Source of the DNA: Marisa cornuarietis
Lineage: Eukaryota; Mollusca; Gastropoda; Architaenioglossa; Ampullariidae
DNA length: 64,000 bases
NCBI GenBank assembly: GCA_004794655.1
Contig: SMMW01000575.1
Span: 13,529,001 to 13,593,000, forward strand
Reading direction: 5' to 3'
The position numbers were made by a program, and so were the translations under genes. Below are positions 14,203 to 25,978 of the stretch, piece after piece (within the stretch, counting starts at the first letter, position 1; the number at the start of each line of letters is the position of its first letter). Under the pieces are notes generated by a model that was not told where the DNA came from, searched no databases, and saw only the letters and a list, made by a program, of their open reading frames with translations.

Positions 14203-14827
14203 CAGGCATGTCAAGCTGATGGTCCCCCGAGGCCCACATGAGTCCAGTTTGTGTTGTGGTGAGGGTCTCACACGATAACTAATTGAAGTCAATAATTATT
14301 GCAGAATACTTTTAATACTTAAACGTAGAAACATACAATGTGCATACAAGTGGTTTAGCAGCTAGTCACATTCAAAAATGCAGTAGTTTAAAAAAAAAAC
14401 AAGATTTTAAACGGCAACTTATAATTGTATGCAATAGCAACAAATACATTGTACAAAATTTACCACAGTTTAAAATGAACGTTCATTTACGACTACTTTT
14501 AGTGTTTTGTCCTGAGGCTTGACACCTCGTTTTAATGACAATTTTTGCTATGTCTGGCGGAAATGTCTGTGCAGTTCCGACTTTCATCAAAGCTAAGAGT
14601 TGTTGATCTTGTTCTCTTAAAAGTGTTTGTTGATTTCCATGAAGGAAAATAACTGTTTACACATAGGTAGAACCGAAAATTGTCGTTCCCCTTGTGGAAA
14701 ACTTCCTGAAGTTTTTAAACTTTTCGGAAAAGTATGAAAATAACCTTTATAACAGATTTTGCGAATCGCTCGCTACAGTGTCTTTGTGCTGGCCACATGT
14801 GCTTGCAAAGGGCCGCGTGTTTGCCTG
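14203..14827 (-). mobile_element. hAT-superfamily DNA transposon fossil
   Basis: A 625-bp element with terminal inverted repeats: the left end CAGGCATGTCAAGCTGATGG and the reverse complement of the right end CAGGCAAACACGCGGCCCTT share CAGGCA, CAA.C and GG.CC, followed by a shared CACATG.G.CC block. It is flanked by imperfect 8-bp duplications, CTCTGGAG (14195-14202) and CTTTAGAG (14828-14835), which match at 6 of 8 with two transitions. Eight bases is the hAT target-site size. On the minus strand, degraded transposase C-terminus is readable across frames: MCKQLFSFMEINK and TAQTFPPDIAKIVIKTRCQ, which match the dimerisation region of hAT transposases of the ZBED/Charlie kind. Internally deleted, with multiple stops and frameshifts. 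Confidence 0.85.
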
Positions 14828-16976
14828 CTTTAGAGAGTTAAGGTAGGTAAGCAAATGGGCACCACTCTCGTGAAAGCTTCCCCGACAAAAATGCGATTCT
14901 TACACCTTACTTTCCTATGACTGAAAGGTTAAATGACTACATTTTATCACGTCTTGTAGTCGCCTGTCATAAATTAGTAAAGACAAAAGTTCACCGATCA
15001 TGTTTTATACATTCCTGCACAGAAGGTGTGACCTCTAAAAACTTGGAGTTTCCAGTCATTGTCAGATAATCAAGCAGTTTCAGATTCGCGAGAAAAGAAA
15101 CTAGGCCCGCGAGCTGTGCAAATCAGTCGACATCCTGAGAACCATCTCAGTAACTCTCTCTTCGTCACACTGAGCCTTGGTCAATGTCGAGTTGATCCAC
15201 AATCCTCTAAAGACGTCTCTAAGACAGCGGCTCCCCGCACACGCAGAAGCGAAACGATTTCCTTTTCATCGTCTATTTGAGCTTGGTGTTAAGCAGAACC
15301 AGTACTGGGTCGGTTTCAACCAGCAGTAAACAGGTCTGGTCAATGGTCAGCGAAATCGTCTACCACGGGTTTGCTCTCGCTGTCTCGGGTCATCAAGATT
15401 AAGAGTAAACAGTCGGAAATAGGTTCAACACAAGGAACTCGAGCCGGTCATCAGCACCTTCGTGAACTAGAAAGTCTGAACATGATCCAAACTGTGGAAT
15501 CTTCCATCAGAAAAACTCAATGGCCCAAACCCAGTGCAGCCACCTTTGCACAGAAAGCAATACTCTCGTCGATTGGTTTGGCTTTCGATGTCCTTTCTAG
15601 GACAAGAGCTCTTGCTAATGAGTTATTTGCGTATGCTTTTGATTCTCTGTTGCTCTCTTTTAGCAAAATCTTTACTGATTTCTTTTTAGTAAAAAGACAG
15701 TGCACGACGAAATCCATCTGTTCTTAAGTCTTTATTTCAAAATGTTCAGCTACTTATTGTTAGATAAAAGTCCGGTATAATATTATGCACAAAGCAAAAT
15801 TTTTCAGCAGTACCAATGTTTATCACATCTCAAAATTGAATACAGTGAGAATGATTTAGCAAAATCAACTGTCTTTACATATTTAAAGTGCTTTTGCTAG
15901 TTTTTTTTTTTAAAAGAACTATTTTAAGCTGGAAAAAATGACAAAATATATTTTTACGTGGCTTTTTAGATACGTAGGTTCAATTATCTTTTGAATCCAT
16001 CTTGTTTGTTTATACTACAGTAAATAGTGAGACAGTTTTGTATATTGGAAATAATTAAGTGTTCTTCATATCGCATGCTAATATATGTTTTCAGAAATTA
16101 AATGAATTACTTTGATATGTCATAAATGTGCGTGTACACATTTCAACGATTAATCATCCTGGATGCTTTGTGCAGTTTGAAAACACTTTGATAATTTTTT
16201 CATACGTAACCCTTATGGGAGTGTGGCCTCTTTCAAGACTGTAGTAATTCCAGTGACCAGACCAGCCAGCAGAACAGAGAAGCCAGGAAACAGTCTTGAG
16301 TAGTCGCAGCACTCAAAAATCCTTTAGTCTAGAAGCCAGTGTTTGGGACCGGAAAGAGCTTGCCACAAGCTAACTCCTGTGCCCAGTCTTGAGATGGGGG
16401 TTAAGTCTGCTTACTTTCACCTTCTGTTCACAAAGTCACTAATGGATAGACATAGTGGCAGTCGACGATCCCAGATGAACTAAACTCTAACCTTTGATTT
16501 TGGCAACGTTCACCACTTTTTTTTCGTAGAAAGATAACTGACAGACTGCTCTTGTTTGTTTGATGATTTATAAAAGTTAAAAGCGATGTCAGTGGCAAGC
16601 GATGTAGACATTTGCCTCTGTTTCTTTCACAGCATCATTAGCTCACAGTCACACCGAGGACGCTTTTGTAATGTGCTGACAAGAATGGCGTCCGCCTTGT
16701 CATCATTGAGTTAAAAACATCTTCTACAATGTCTGATGAAGTCAGCGAAACAGATTGTTTCAAATTGCTCTAAACGTCTACAATAACAACTTCATTTTCA
16801 ATCAAAAGATGTTTATTACAACTTTCCTTTACATTTTATGCCGATTTTCAGACGAGCAACCATCTTTTTACTGGACTTAATTAAACGACATGAATCTGAT
16901 TAGAGATGTCCACTTTTAGCTTTATAGATACCGTCTTGGGAAACTGTGTTTATTTCCTTATGTTTTCGTTATCTTG

Positions 16977-17168
16977 AGGTGGCCCTGTTGAACAACGGTT
17001 AGCGCCTATTACCAATACATTTAGGGATGGCTGCCCTGGGTTCAGATCTCGTTTATGGCACGCTATTCTACTGTGAATGTGGCATCTGTTTACAGGGGCT
17101 GGCTGCTTTGCCATGATATGGCCTTATTTGCTGGCTCGGCGTAAAACACAAATTCTCCCCCTCTCCTT
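16977..17168 (+). mobile_element. tRNA-derived SINE
   Basis: An A-box-like stretch (AACAACGGTTAGCGCC, about 16990-17005) and a B box (GGGTTCAGATCTC, 17038-17050) at polymerase III promoter spacing, followed by a non-tRNA body ending in GGCGTAAAACAC and a short CT-rich tail. It sits in intron 2 of the GABA-A gene, antisense to it. Exact ends are approximate. Confidence 0.75.
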
Positions 17169-20105
17169 GTTTCATGTTGAGGGTGTTTCATAATATCTAT
17201 GACGTGTGGCTTTTTCAAGTTGGCGAAACTGCCGAGATAAAACCTCAGATGACAGTACTGTGGTAAAGCATTTGATCCCTTAATAATGAATGGATTCAGG
17301 GAGTGCGGGTCATCCTCTCAAGAATTCTGAAAAGTTGATTCCTTGTGGACACTGTGACACTCGTTAGCAGTGGAAACGCGTGTTTGGCTGGACTGGCACT
17401 GCGTGTTAACGCGTTTTCCTGTAGTCTGCGCCCATACTTGGACAAAAAGTCTAAGAACTAGGGCCGCACTGCATGTTTTGTCAGAGACAGCGAAATCAGG
17501 TGACTACCTGGAGCGAGGAAATATTTTTTGACGTTCTTAAATGACAGATGAAACAAGCAAGGAAAAAAAAGACGAGCGATGACGAACAAATAAACCTGCA
17601 TATACAATGACATAAGAAAAACAACAAAACTTCACGAACTAATAGCTGTAACGCAAACTCGTGTTAAAAATCACTTATTAAGAAAATCTGTCCGACAGTT
17701 TTACTCCAAATCTGGTGGGATCTGGTTGCATTTCTTCCCCTCTTCCAACGACTTTGAATTTCCCACGTTTCCTCGCCTTCTGTGTTTCACTTTGTCAGTT
17801 AACTAGCGTTGAAATGATATAGAATGAAACCGATCGTGTAGCGGTTTCCTCAGTTGCTTAAATTATTTATGTTATGCGTACTCGGGAGCCGTATTGAGAC
17901 ATCTTGACAGCGCTTCATCTGTTTTATTTTTTCGGAACGGCATTAGCGGTTACAGTTTGAAGTGTGGTTAATAATCTCATAACTTTCGCCCGTCCCCTTC
18001 CTCCATCTCCCCTTCTTCTTCTCCTCCTCCGCACGCACACACAAAATACACTGACATATTCATTTTCCCATTCCATAAGGTGAAGAAACATAAAAATGTT
18101 AAGTTTTGAGAGCAGTATAAGCTCTGCATCGCACGTCGGACTACCCCCAAGGACTCGTATGTAGACAGGTCTGCCGTTCCCATGTTGCAAAGACGAACAG
18201 TCCTTAGGCAGAGGCAGAAAGAAGGCTGCAAGGAAGCAAAATTCTGACACGTGCATTTTCGTGACAGAACGCAAAGCTGTTGTTAAGAGCAACTAAAAAC
18301 GTTGGAAGTCCATCTTCTCGACGTGCACTACGCTCGGACAGCCTGGCACTGCCTTACCAGTTACCAGGTCAATGCATTCCAGAAACAGCCACCAGGAAAT
18401 TATCCATAAGAAAAAAATAAATATTCGAGTCCAGCTGAAACAGTTTCGCGACCGAACTCGTCTTCTCTCAGTGCAAACTTTAGTCAACACGCAAGGGGTC
18501 ATCACTCTAGGATACTATGCAGCAAGCGGTGGGGTGACAAATGACGACTTGTATCTGCATTCTTTGTATTCATGTCGTAGCTGGTCATTTTTGTAAGACA
18601 CTCCTTTATTGGACCTGGGCACGCCTGTGCGGTGTGTGAGACTTCTTCTCGCGCTGTGATGAATGGTGGGTTACGCCTCTGGGTGAGGATTCAGTATAAC
18701 ACGAACTGCTTCTTCCAGCTGCCTTTCGCATCTCTCTGAATCACCAATGCTTCTTGATGAACACTTCTCTTGTTCTTTCACATCATCCCGAGTTAGTTTT
18801 TATTCGAATGGATAAAGGACGAATGCAATTTGCTGATGCCTCGTTAAAGGGTATTATAAGTTATGTTATTTTAGGTCTTTACTCTGGACTCCTTGGTCGA
18901 TCCTGGTTCTGCGGGCACGTCTTCAGAAACATTCAGATGCGACTTATTGACGATTTACAAGAACCGTTTTGTTTGTTAAAAGTTTCTCCTTTTCGCACAA
19001 TCTCACGCCTTTGTCAGCAGTCTGTTTTCTTTTAATGTTGCACTCCTGTACAGGTTTGAAATGAGTGGCTGCGATTTAAACCTTGTCCACGTGAAATAAT
19101 GAATCGCACATTTTTCTTCCCACTCACCTCCTTCCTTCAAACACCTGAAATATTACTAGTTACTTTTAAATTTAATGTCTCTATTGATAGCATTATTATT
19201 AAGATCGATAACGTAAATAATTCATTACATCAGTAGACAAAAGTTATCCTTTCCTAAATGACTAGAGTAATAAAAAGGTAGAGGATATTGTAGTATATTA
19301 CTTGAACTAAGTGAGAAACATACAAAATATAAAATAAGTTTAGCAAATGATAAATAACACTGAGGAGGAGAAAGGCGATGTTGTGTTTTTTTCAGATATG
19401 ATTGCTGTATATAGTTGTCTGATTTCAGCAAAAATTGCCTCGAAAAGATGTTTTTCACATTTTAATCCAAAAGGAGCATAACTTTACTGATTGCTTAGAA
19501 ATAACCCCAAACCTAGGTCGAGGTAGAGCGTGCAAGCTGTCGATTTTCAGATAACCTAACGTAATCAAGCTGTCCGTTACATTCACTTTTCACAAAGAAG
19601 AAGAAGAAACACTTATAATGAAAGGTTGTACTGTCTTGGCACCTTCTCGATATTTGTAGAGCCAGCTCTTTTCTTCACCTATACTGCCTGTTGCTCCACC
19701 CTCCCACCCCAAGAAATCTAAATCAAGTTTTCATCTCGTTTGACCCAGGTTCTTCCATTAAATCTGGATAGGTGGCGTGAAAATTGCACCTGACATCTAA
19801 CCGGAGCTCGCCAACTCGACAAGGGAGACCACTCCAATCGATGCCAGTGTTAGGGGGAGAGAACGGATGTCTGTTACGTTGATACGTTTGTGCCCTTACT
19901 CTGATTTTAGCTCTCAAGAAGAAAGAAATCTTTAAACCATTAACTTAAGCCCAGAATGCGGGGGTGTATAAACTTAGCAAACAAATGGGCTTAAATTTAA
20001 AAAATGAATAATGATAATGAAGTTATACAAGATTATTCAACCAGTATGATGAATAATAGTTTTCACCTTCAAAAGAAACACACTTTAGATGTATTCTGAT
20101 TTTGG

Positions 20106-20325
20106 AGCGCCCGGTAATGTAGAGGCTAAATCAATCACTTTATCACCACTCCAGTGAAAGGGCCCCGGGTTCGTATCTCCTCTTGGGCCACTCGTAGTTT
20201 GTCACACTTGTTCGCAGGACGGGCCGTCGGTGGTTTTCTCCGGGTCCTCTCCCCTCAGAGTGCGAACTTCCCTCCAAATGAAAGCACTTTCCCGCCAAAC
20301 CAACCAACTCCAATTTTTTTGCGAA
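20106..20325 (+). mobile_element. tRNA-derived SINE, same family as the copy at 50.8 kb
   Basis: B box GGGTTCGTATCTC (20167-20179) preceded by a degenerate A-box region. The body shares a diagnostic block with the copy at 50.8 kb: here CGTCGGTGGTTTTCTCCGGG, there CGTCGGGGGTTTTCACCGGG. Both begin with a (G/C)-rich CCCGGTA-type head and end in an AAGCACTTTCC...CAACC block with a T-rich stretch. Polymerase III origin is inferred from the boxes. Confidence 0.8.
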
Positions 20326-20901
20326 ACTAACCTTAAAACTGCTAGCGACATGACTGAAAAGGCTGTGCTACAGCGTCTTATGTTTGTTCCCGCTTATGTT
20401 TTCCACAGCTATTGCTTAGTTATTTCCGCAAGCTGTTGTATGTTGTACATAAATTATTGAGATACTAAGACACAAATAATAAAAGGTATGTTACCTAATA
20501 AATGTCTTTATACTTTGTATGGTTTGCCTGATAACCTTTAGACTATATGCACAAGTAAATTTGAATATGGGAGGGGTAGTATGGGATGGATATAAAACCG
20601 TAAGTAATAACTTTTTTTTCAAAGACAACATATGAAGTAAGATTCCTGCGACAATTATTAATGATCTATTTCATCGGTGGTCCTCATTGCAGATATTTTT
20701 AGTCCGATCCCATTACTGCCAAAGAGCCAATTTCCATACAGAAAGAAAAGCAGACCTCTGCCAGAGCGGCTGAGATGGCAATGGTGCTTGTAAAACGGAC
20801 GACCAAACATAGCATTTTGATAAGAAGACAGTAATTAATGCATTTGTTAAGAATGAAAGTAGTGTACCAGTATCATGAGCATTTCTACATAGTGAACTTA
20901 C

Positions 20902-20993
20902 CTCCAAAGCTTGGTCGTAAGCGAATGTCGTAATCTTTCAGCAATTTATCAATCGTGATTGAAACGTTTTTGAACTGAGATGCATTTTGGGCT
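20902..20993 (-). CDS. GABA-A receptor beta-type subunit, exon 2 (mature N-terminus)
   Basis: A 92-bp exon with a polypyrimidine/cag acceptor (cag at 20996-20994) and a gtaagt donor (GT at 20901-20900). It enters in phase 2 and leaves in phase 1. It encodes the start of the extracellular ligand-binding domain: two N-glycosylation sequons (NAS, NVS), then IDKLLKDYDIRLRPSFG. The pattern LL.gYD.RLRP.fGG is diagnostic of GABA-A/glycine-type anion channels and closest to beta subunits such as insect LCCH3. The frame stays open only when joined to exons 1 and 3. In the assembled animal channel these subunits form pentamers in the plasma membrane of neurons and muscle. No frameshift or stop is seen. 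Confidence 0.96.
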
Positions 20994-22802
20994 CTGAAAA
21001 AAAGAAAACCAGTTTGAATGGTTTGCAGATATTTCGGCAAGGCTTTCTATAACGTGTTGTTACAAAATGCAGACTGATGTCACGCATGAGATCAATAGTG
21101 GTGGCCACGACCCTGGTGGGGAGGAAAATGTTGATATAAAATGTGATTCTGTTAAGAGAAATATTTCGAGTTTTTCGGCTTTAAAAAGCCATCGAACACT
21201 CCTGCGCACAATACATAAATAAAACCAGGCGTGGGAAACTATACAAAGTTGACAAAGTATTTTATCAAGTGAGAGGTTACACGTTTGCCATAACACCTGT
21301 CCTCCCGTCCTCCTCGCATAGGACAATATGTACACGAACTTTATGGTAGAAACAAAACATAATAACAGAATATTTAAACATATTTAAACATACTGATCAC
21401 AACGCTTCCCCAACAAACATATTTCACAAACATTCACGTATGCATGCATGCATATCTTTACACCTACAAGTCAAGAGGCACAACAATGGCTCCTTGAAAT
21501 TTACTGCTTTGCCTTCCTAGAGACAGCAACTTGGACGTTGTGATTCTGAGACTGCGTGATGCATCATCTTAGGGAACCTAGAAAGGGTTCGGGGGTTCTT
21601 AGCTTCACTGAAATTGCTTTCCTGATAGCATCAATTGTGGTCGGCGTTCCCTTATGAAGGTGACTCCTACAGTCAAGGAAAAAGGGGCTACTGGTATCGC
21701 CTTGAGTGGTAATCTTTTTAAGCTGGGAAAGAGTAGTCTTAGTCTCGTAACTTAGTGGCATAAAAGAGGCAGCTGAGAACACTAAAGCTTCAATGGCACT
21801 CACTTTTTTCCGATTTTTTTTTTTTTTTTTTTTTTTTTTTGCTTTTACTTCTGGGAAAAGCGTGAGGCATTTAATACAAAATCTCTGAATCGAGGAAAAA
21901 CACTACAGACAACGATCAATTTATGAATGTAAATACATTTTTATGGCTTTACTTTATTTGATAATGAGTTTTAATAGGCCCGAAAAGGTTCACATAGTGT
22001 TGGACACAACCAATTTTAGAACGCAGTAGTTAATCACCCAGATTTGCTTATGGTGATACTGGCTTTGGTTGTAGGTGCAACTGTTGGTGCAGAGGTCGTC
22101 AGTTTTTAAAAAGATTTCTATGATACCACAACAATATTGCAGAGTATTATCAAAGCTGACAGGTAAAGTTTTAGGCACATGAAAATAAAGAAAAACATAT
22201 CTTCACACCTCAGTACTTGAGAGTGAAGTGTCACATTCAAGACATAAAGTGAGTTTTGGGGATTATGTCGAAAGCAGAGAAAATTAAAGAGCATGGCGTT
22301 AGAAATAAGGGATATTACATACCAGGCTTGTGTCTTGATATCCTCGCTGAGCCTGTAACTAGCACTCGTTATGTTTCGTAACTTTTCCAAGTTTTAATTG
22401 CCTACTGGGATTGTATGTCACATGATGTACGTCAGCACCTACAATATTCTACATGTTGTACGTAGGTGTGAATTACTTATGTTTTCTGTTTTCCACGAAA
22501 ATTTGCTCATGTAAAGAGTAAAGGTCTTTGTGCGTCTACTAATGGATAACTGTCAAAATGACTAGCTCGCTTGCTTGATTTTCTACATTTGCCTCTACCT
22601 GAGAGTAAATAATTCGCTAGAAAAAATACAGAGGGAGGAGAGAAAAAGAAGGCAGATCACACAAATAAGCAAACAGGCAAATCGACAAAAGAGGGAAAGA
22701 GATGCAGATAGAGAGACAAAGGTAAGACAAATAATGCATGCAATGAAGGACTGGAAGGGTCTGTTTGTAAAAGAAAGCCATAATATTAAAGTCTCAACTC
22801 AC
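20994..22802 (-). other. Intron 1 of the GABA-A beta-type gene
   Basis: 1809-bp intron with GT-AG borders. It contains a 27-base T run (21814-21840) and otherwise AT-rich unique-looking sequence. I see no exon or repeat element that I recognise. Confidence 0.85.
21814..21840. repeat. Poly(T) run
   Basis: 27 consecutive T. No recognisable element body is attached on either side. Confidence 0.97.
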
Positions 22803-22888
22803 CCGACTGACATAACTGTTGTCACCCAGGCTATGGAAAGAACTATTACGGTTCCAGCCATGACATCTCTTGTCAGAAGTGTTAACAT
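22803..22888 (-). CDS. GABA-A receptor beta-type subunit, exon 1 (signal peptide)
   Basis: First coding exon of a Cys-loop, GABA-gated chloride channel subunit. Read on the minus strand it encodes 28 residues plus two bases (phase 2). There are two in-frame starts: ATG at 22888 gives MLTLLTRDVMAGTV..., and ATG at 22861 (G at -3 and +4, the better context) gives MAGTVIVLSIAWVTTVMSV. Both yield a hydrophobic signal peptide; a cut near SVGA/QNAS in the next exon is plausible. The exon ends at a strong donor (GG|gtgagt, GT at 22802-22801). Its phase fits exon 2 exactly: GG plus A gives a Gly codon. A pyrimidine-rich tract ending in cag lies about 60 bases upstream of the first ATG, so the 5' UTR may be spliced. 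I extended to the upstream ATG; the true start is uncertain. The assignment depends on the match to exons 2 and 3. Confidence 0.85.
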
Positions 22889-23099
22889 CCGAGAAGGAAT
22901 CACACACGCTGCTGAAACGGTGGTCCTAAAGACATCACAGTCTGCCGAAGATGAAAGCAGGAGAGGATAATTGATGGCAAAGGTGGTGTGTGTAAGGCTC
23001 TGGGTAGGGGTGGGGTGGAGGCGAGAAATACACTGGGCTGGACGAAACTAGGTTGACGAGTGATGCCCTTCACAGTCAATTTGTCAAAGACATTCTATA

Positions 23100-23800
23100 G
23101 GGAGGAGGGGGGAGCGCGATGGTACCAGGTTTCTGCAGCTGACGTGCGTCAAGTGCGTGTCGCTTCACGACGACGGTGGTGGAAGTCGTGCAGCATCTAA
23201 CCGGTGATTTCAATACGGGCCCAAAAATCAGTGAGATCACGCTTGCGCTCACCCCTCGCAGGCATAAGGGATTGGGGGGAGGAGTGAGGAGGTAAGTGAG
23301 GATAGGAGTTTCTCCAGCCTAACGCCCGCCGCTCTTCTTTCTGGGGGCTCGTAGACGCGGGGAGAAGACACTGCGGCTTACGAATTCTGACGCTCAACGC
23401 TGCTGCGACTTCGCCGCCGCTTTTGTTGTTGTTGCTGCTGCTGCTACTTCTACTGCTGCTGCTGCTGCTACTGCTGTGGGTCTCGCTCGAAGCTGGCGGT
23501 GGTCCCACACAGGCTGGCCAGTTAAGATGTGAGGGACAGCCACCGACGGCATTCTCGTGTTTCCCGGTGCCCGTCTTGCCTTGCGGCTTTCGCAGAAAGA
23601 AAGGTGTTGGCTGCGCCGAGTAAGGAAGCTAGCCGAAAAGACAGTTTGGTACTGAATTGATTCCGTACAAGTGTTCGCCACAGTTACTGGCATCGACCAG
23701 CGGCGTGCCCCGTTGCCGGGCTGTTGTCCCTTGAATGGATACCAGGCTGGCGGTGCTAGTAGATTTAAGTCAGTCGTGGAGAGGGAGATGTAAAAGGCCA
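23100..23800 (-). promoter_or_regulatory. Probable promoter / 5' UTR of the GABA-A beta-type gene
   Basis: A stretch clearly richer in G+C and CpG than its AT-rich surroundings, just upstream (on the minus strand) of the signal-peptide exon. Open frames on both strands here look like by-products of the base composition: none resembles a known protein and they overlap one another. It contains an imperfect CAG/CTG repeat. I see no clear TATA box. A 5' UTR exon spliced to the cag acceptor near 22950 is possible. The promoter role is inferred from position and composition. Confidence 0.5.
23423..23479. repeat. Imperfect (CTG)n / (CAG)n trinucleotide repeat
   Basis: CTG units interrupted by CTA and TTCTAC triplets on the plus strand, preceded by TTGTTG units. 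On the sense strand of the GABA-A gene it reads as CAG/CAA units in the presumed 5' UTR or promoter. The leucine-rich plus-strand frame it creates (23423-23623) is most likely an artefact of the repeat. Confidence 0.9.
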
Positions 23801-25900
23801 CGAAGGGCGCTCAATGACGGAGAAAAGTGTTCTTTAAAGATAAAAGAGAGATGGAACAGGATCGAGGTCTGCGACTTTGGGATCTACAACACCCCTCTTA
23901 TGTGAGGTGGAAATGAGTCCTTTCACCCACAAAGCTAAAGTGGGCTTACAAGGAGAACAAATTGAGTTACACTGACCTTGCGTGGTGGTGGGGTCAAACT
24001 AGAAGACGGGAACGAAGACAGAGCAGAAAAAATATCTTTAAAATATAATGAAAATCATGATATTGATTCAACTGATCAATGCTGTCACGTTTTCCCTTTT
24101 AATGTTTATAATTAACAGGGTGCCATCTGCAACTTTAAAAGGTCTATCACAAAATGCTGAGCAAAACGTAATAATAATACAAATAAAAATGCGCCACCGG
24201 GTGTTAAAGGGATTTTTTTTATATCTTGAGATTGAAAGCTTTTGCTGAGAGAGATATGATCAAGGCAACTATACGATATCCCACATCTAACAGGCTTATG
24301 GAAATGGTAGCAACATTGCCTGACATTTGACTAAATTCTAGCATTCCCTAGTACTGCTTGGAACTTGCTGTATCTAAGGTGTAGATGGCTCTTTCATAAA
24401 CTCAGAATCACCTATTTTGACACTAACATATTTTTTCTTTGTTTTACCCAGCATCTCCACTGATCATTACTGATTATTAGCACAAGACGCTAAGTTACGA
24501 TCTAAGTATCTTCATCAAAACAGACTGCATGCATTGTATGCAGATAATTTTTGCAATATTTAAGTTAAATGTTTACATGTTAAATCTCATCGTTAGTCGA
24601 TCCACAATATTATCCACAATAAATTTGTTCAAATAGCTCTGCATACCGTTGCATTACAGTAAACCTATACTACATTTTGAAGCCGTTTGAATGCATATCC
24701 CTTTCTACCGGGCTCGATAGTAAAGCAAGTGCTTCTTAAGATCAAAAGAAATCTTGGCCGCTTTTGTCGGTAAACTTCAAACTGGATCTCGGAATAGAAG
24801 ACGCCAATGAAAAAAGCTCCTGAGATCGTGCCCCCACACACACCCCGGGCGAGATTTTCCGGTTTGATGTCGTTTGACAGATGGTGTCTCGATCTCTGAG
24901 ATGGAGTTACGCAACGATGATCTGATGAATACTTGTCTTGTTCAGAAGTATTCTTTGTCTGTTCGTCCGTGCGTATGTTTGTATGTCTGCCAATCTGCAC
25001 CAGCGGAGAACAGAGAGAGAGAGGGAGAGGAGGAGGAGGAAAGTTGCTTTGTCGGGAAGTTTCGAAAGGTCATGCGATTTTCCGTTTGACGAGCTTCTGG
25101 CGATCGGGCTTGGGCTTCTGCGTCTGGAAAGGGAGTGAACCTCTGCCGCTCTCTCGCAGAAGTGTAATTCTGCACCAGGCTTGGCCACACGCACGGTCAT
25201 CCGTTGCAAGAAACCCACACAAGTCTGAAGCAGAAGTTTAACTGGCATCAGAAATTCGAAAAACACTTTTAAGGTTTGAGAGCAATTTTGGCATCTCAGT
25301 GTTTTTAAAAATACGACTTGAGATCCAAGAGAATTTATAGTAGACGTGTGGGAGTATGTGAGCTAGTCACTGTTGAACTTCAATCAATTGTTAGATCAAT
25401 TTAAAGGCTCACCCGCGTCCAACATGAAATAAACTAGAATTTGCTGCTGTTAGTTTATTCCAAAATCCGCAGTGAATTATTAATTAATTCTCTAAGAAAA
25501 GCACAGCATGGATTGACATCAATTTAAACTTTTGACGTCCGTGAAGGTCACAGCCAATCCGATGGCATCAAGCACATGGTAATGAGGCATTGCACATAAT
25601 ATTCGTGAAGTCACAAGAAATAGGGTTCTGAGCTCTTTCCAAGACCCAGATGATGGCTTCAATATTCAAGTGATTGCACCACGTGAATAGTACAGAAATT
25701 TTTACTTAGATTCTGGGAATTCGTTTTTTTAATTAACTCAATTAAATGATTTTTTTTTTACTAGGGCGTTTCGATCGCTCTAGTTTCCCCCTTCCTGTTC
25801 TTTTTCTTTTCTTTCTTTGTCTGTTCCTTTAATTGTGTGTGAGGGGGGAGGGAGAGGTGTGCGCGCGTGTGTGTATGTGTGTTTGTGTGTGGTGGGGTGG
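23801..25900. other. Intergenic; purine-rich patch, no gene recognised
   Basis: Upstream flank of the GABA-A gene. At 24.66-25.27 kb a GC-richer patch with a GA/GGA-rich purine tract (about 25012-25045) supports overlapping open frames in several frames on both strands. That pattern points to composition rather than coding. I cannot exclude an upstream non-coding exon or regulatory patch. Confidence 0.5.
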
Positions 25901-25902
25901 GG

Positions 25903-25978
25903 GGAGACAGCGCAGCCTAGTGGTTAGTGTGTTTTATTGCAGCACAAAGTCACAAGTTGAAGACATATTCTGTCCTTT
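25903..25978 (+). mobile_element. SINE head fragment (tRNA-like)
   Basis: CGCAGCCTAGTGGTTAGTGTG matches a tRNA A-box context, and GTTGAAGAC at about 33 bases further is a degenerate B box. No clear body follows. Preceded by an impure (GT)n/G-rich tract (about 25858-25902). Confidence 0.5.

Larger units (their letters stand above)
10242..20901 (-). other. Intron 2 of the GABA-A beta-type gene
   Basis: 10.66-kb intron. It carries a hAT fossil (14203-14827) and two tRNA-derived SINEs (near 17.0 kb and 20.1 kb), annotated separately. A GC-richer patch at about 12.6-13.4 kb has several overlapping open frames on both strands (the longest about 126 codons, minus strand, 12842-13222). None resembles a protein I know, and I do not call a gene there. 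The remaining stretches (10.25-14.2, 14.84-16.97, 17.17-20.1 and 20.33-20.9 kb) show nothing I can name. Confidence 0.8.

Noticed and set aside
22575..22970. 131-codon plus-strand open frame
   Set aside because: It is the antisense shadow of the GABA-A signal-peptide exon and its flank; the minus strand has the splice sites and the homologous continuation.
23423..23623. Leucine-rich plus-strand frame resembling a signal peptide
   Set aside because: The leucine run is just translated CTG repeat, and the following residues match nothing.
24660..25266. Several overlapping open frames of 66-119 codons on both strands
   Set aside because: Many frames open at once over a GC- and purine-rich patch suggests composition, and none has a recognisable domain.
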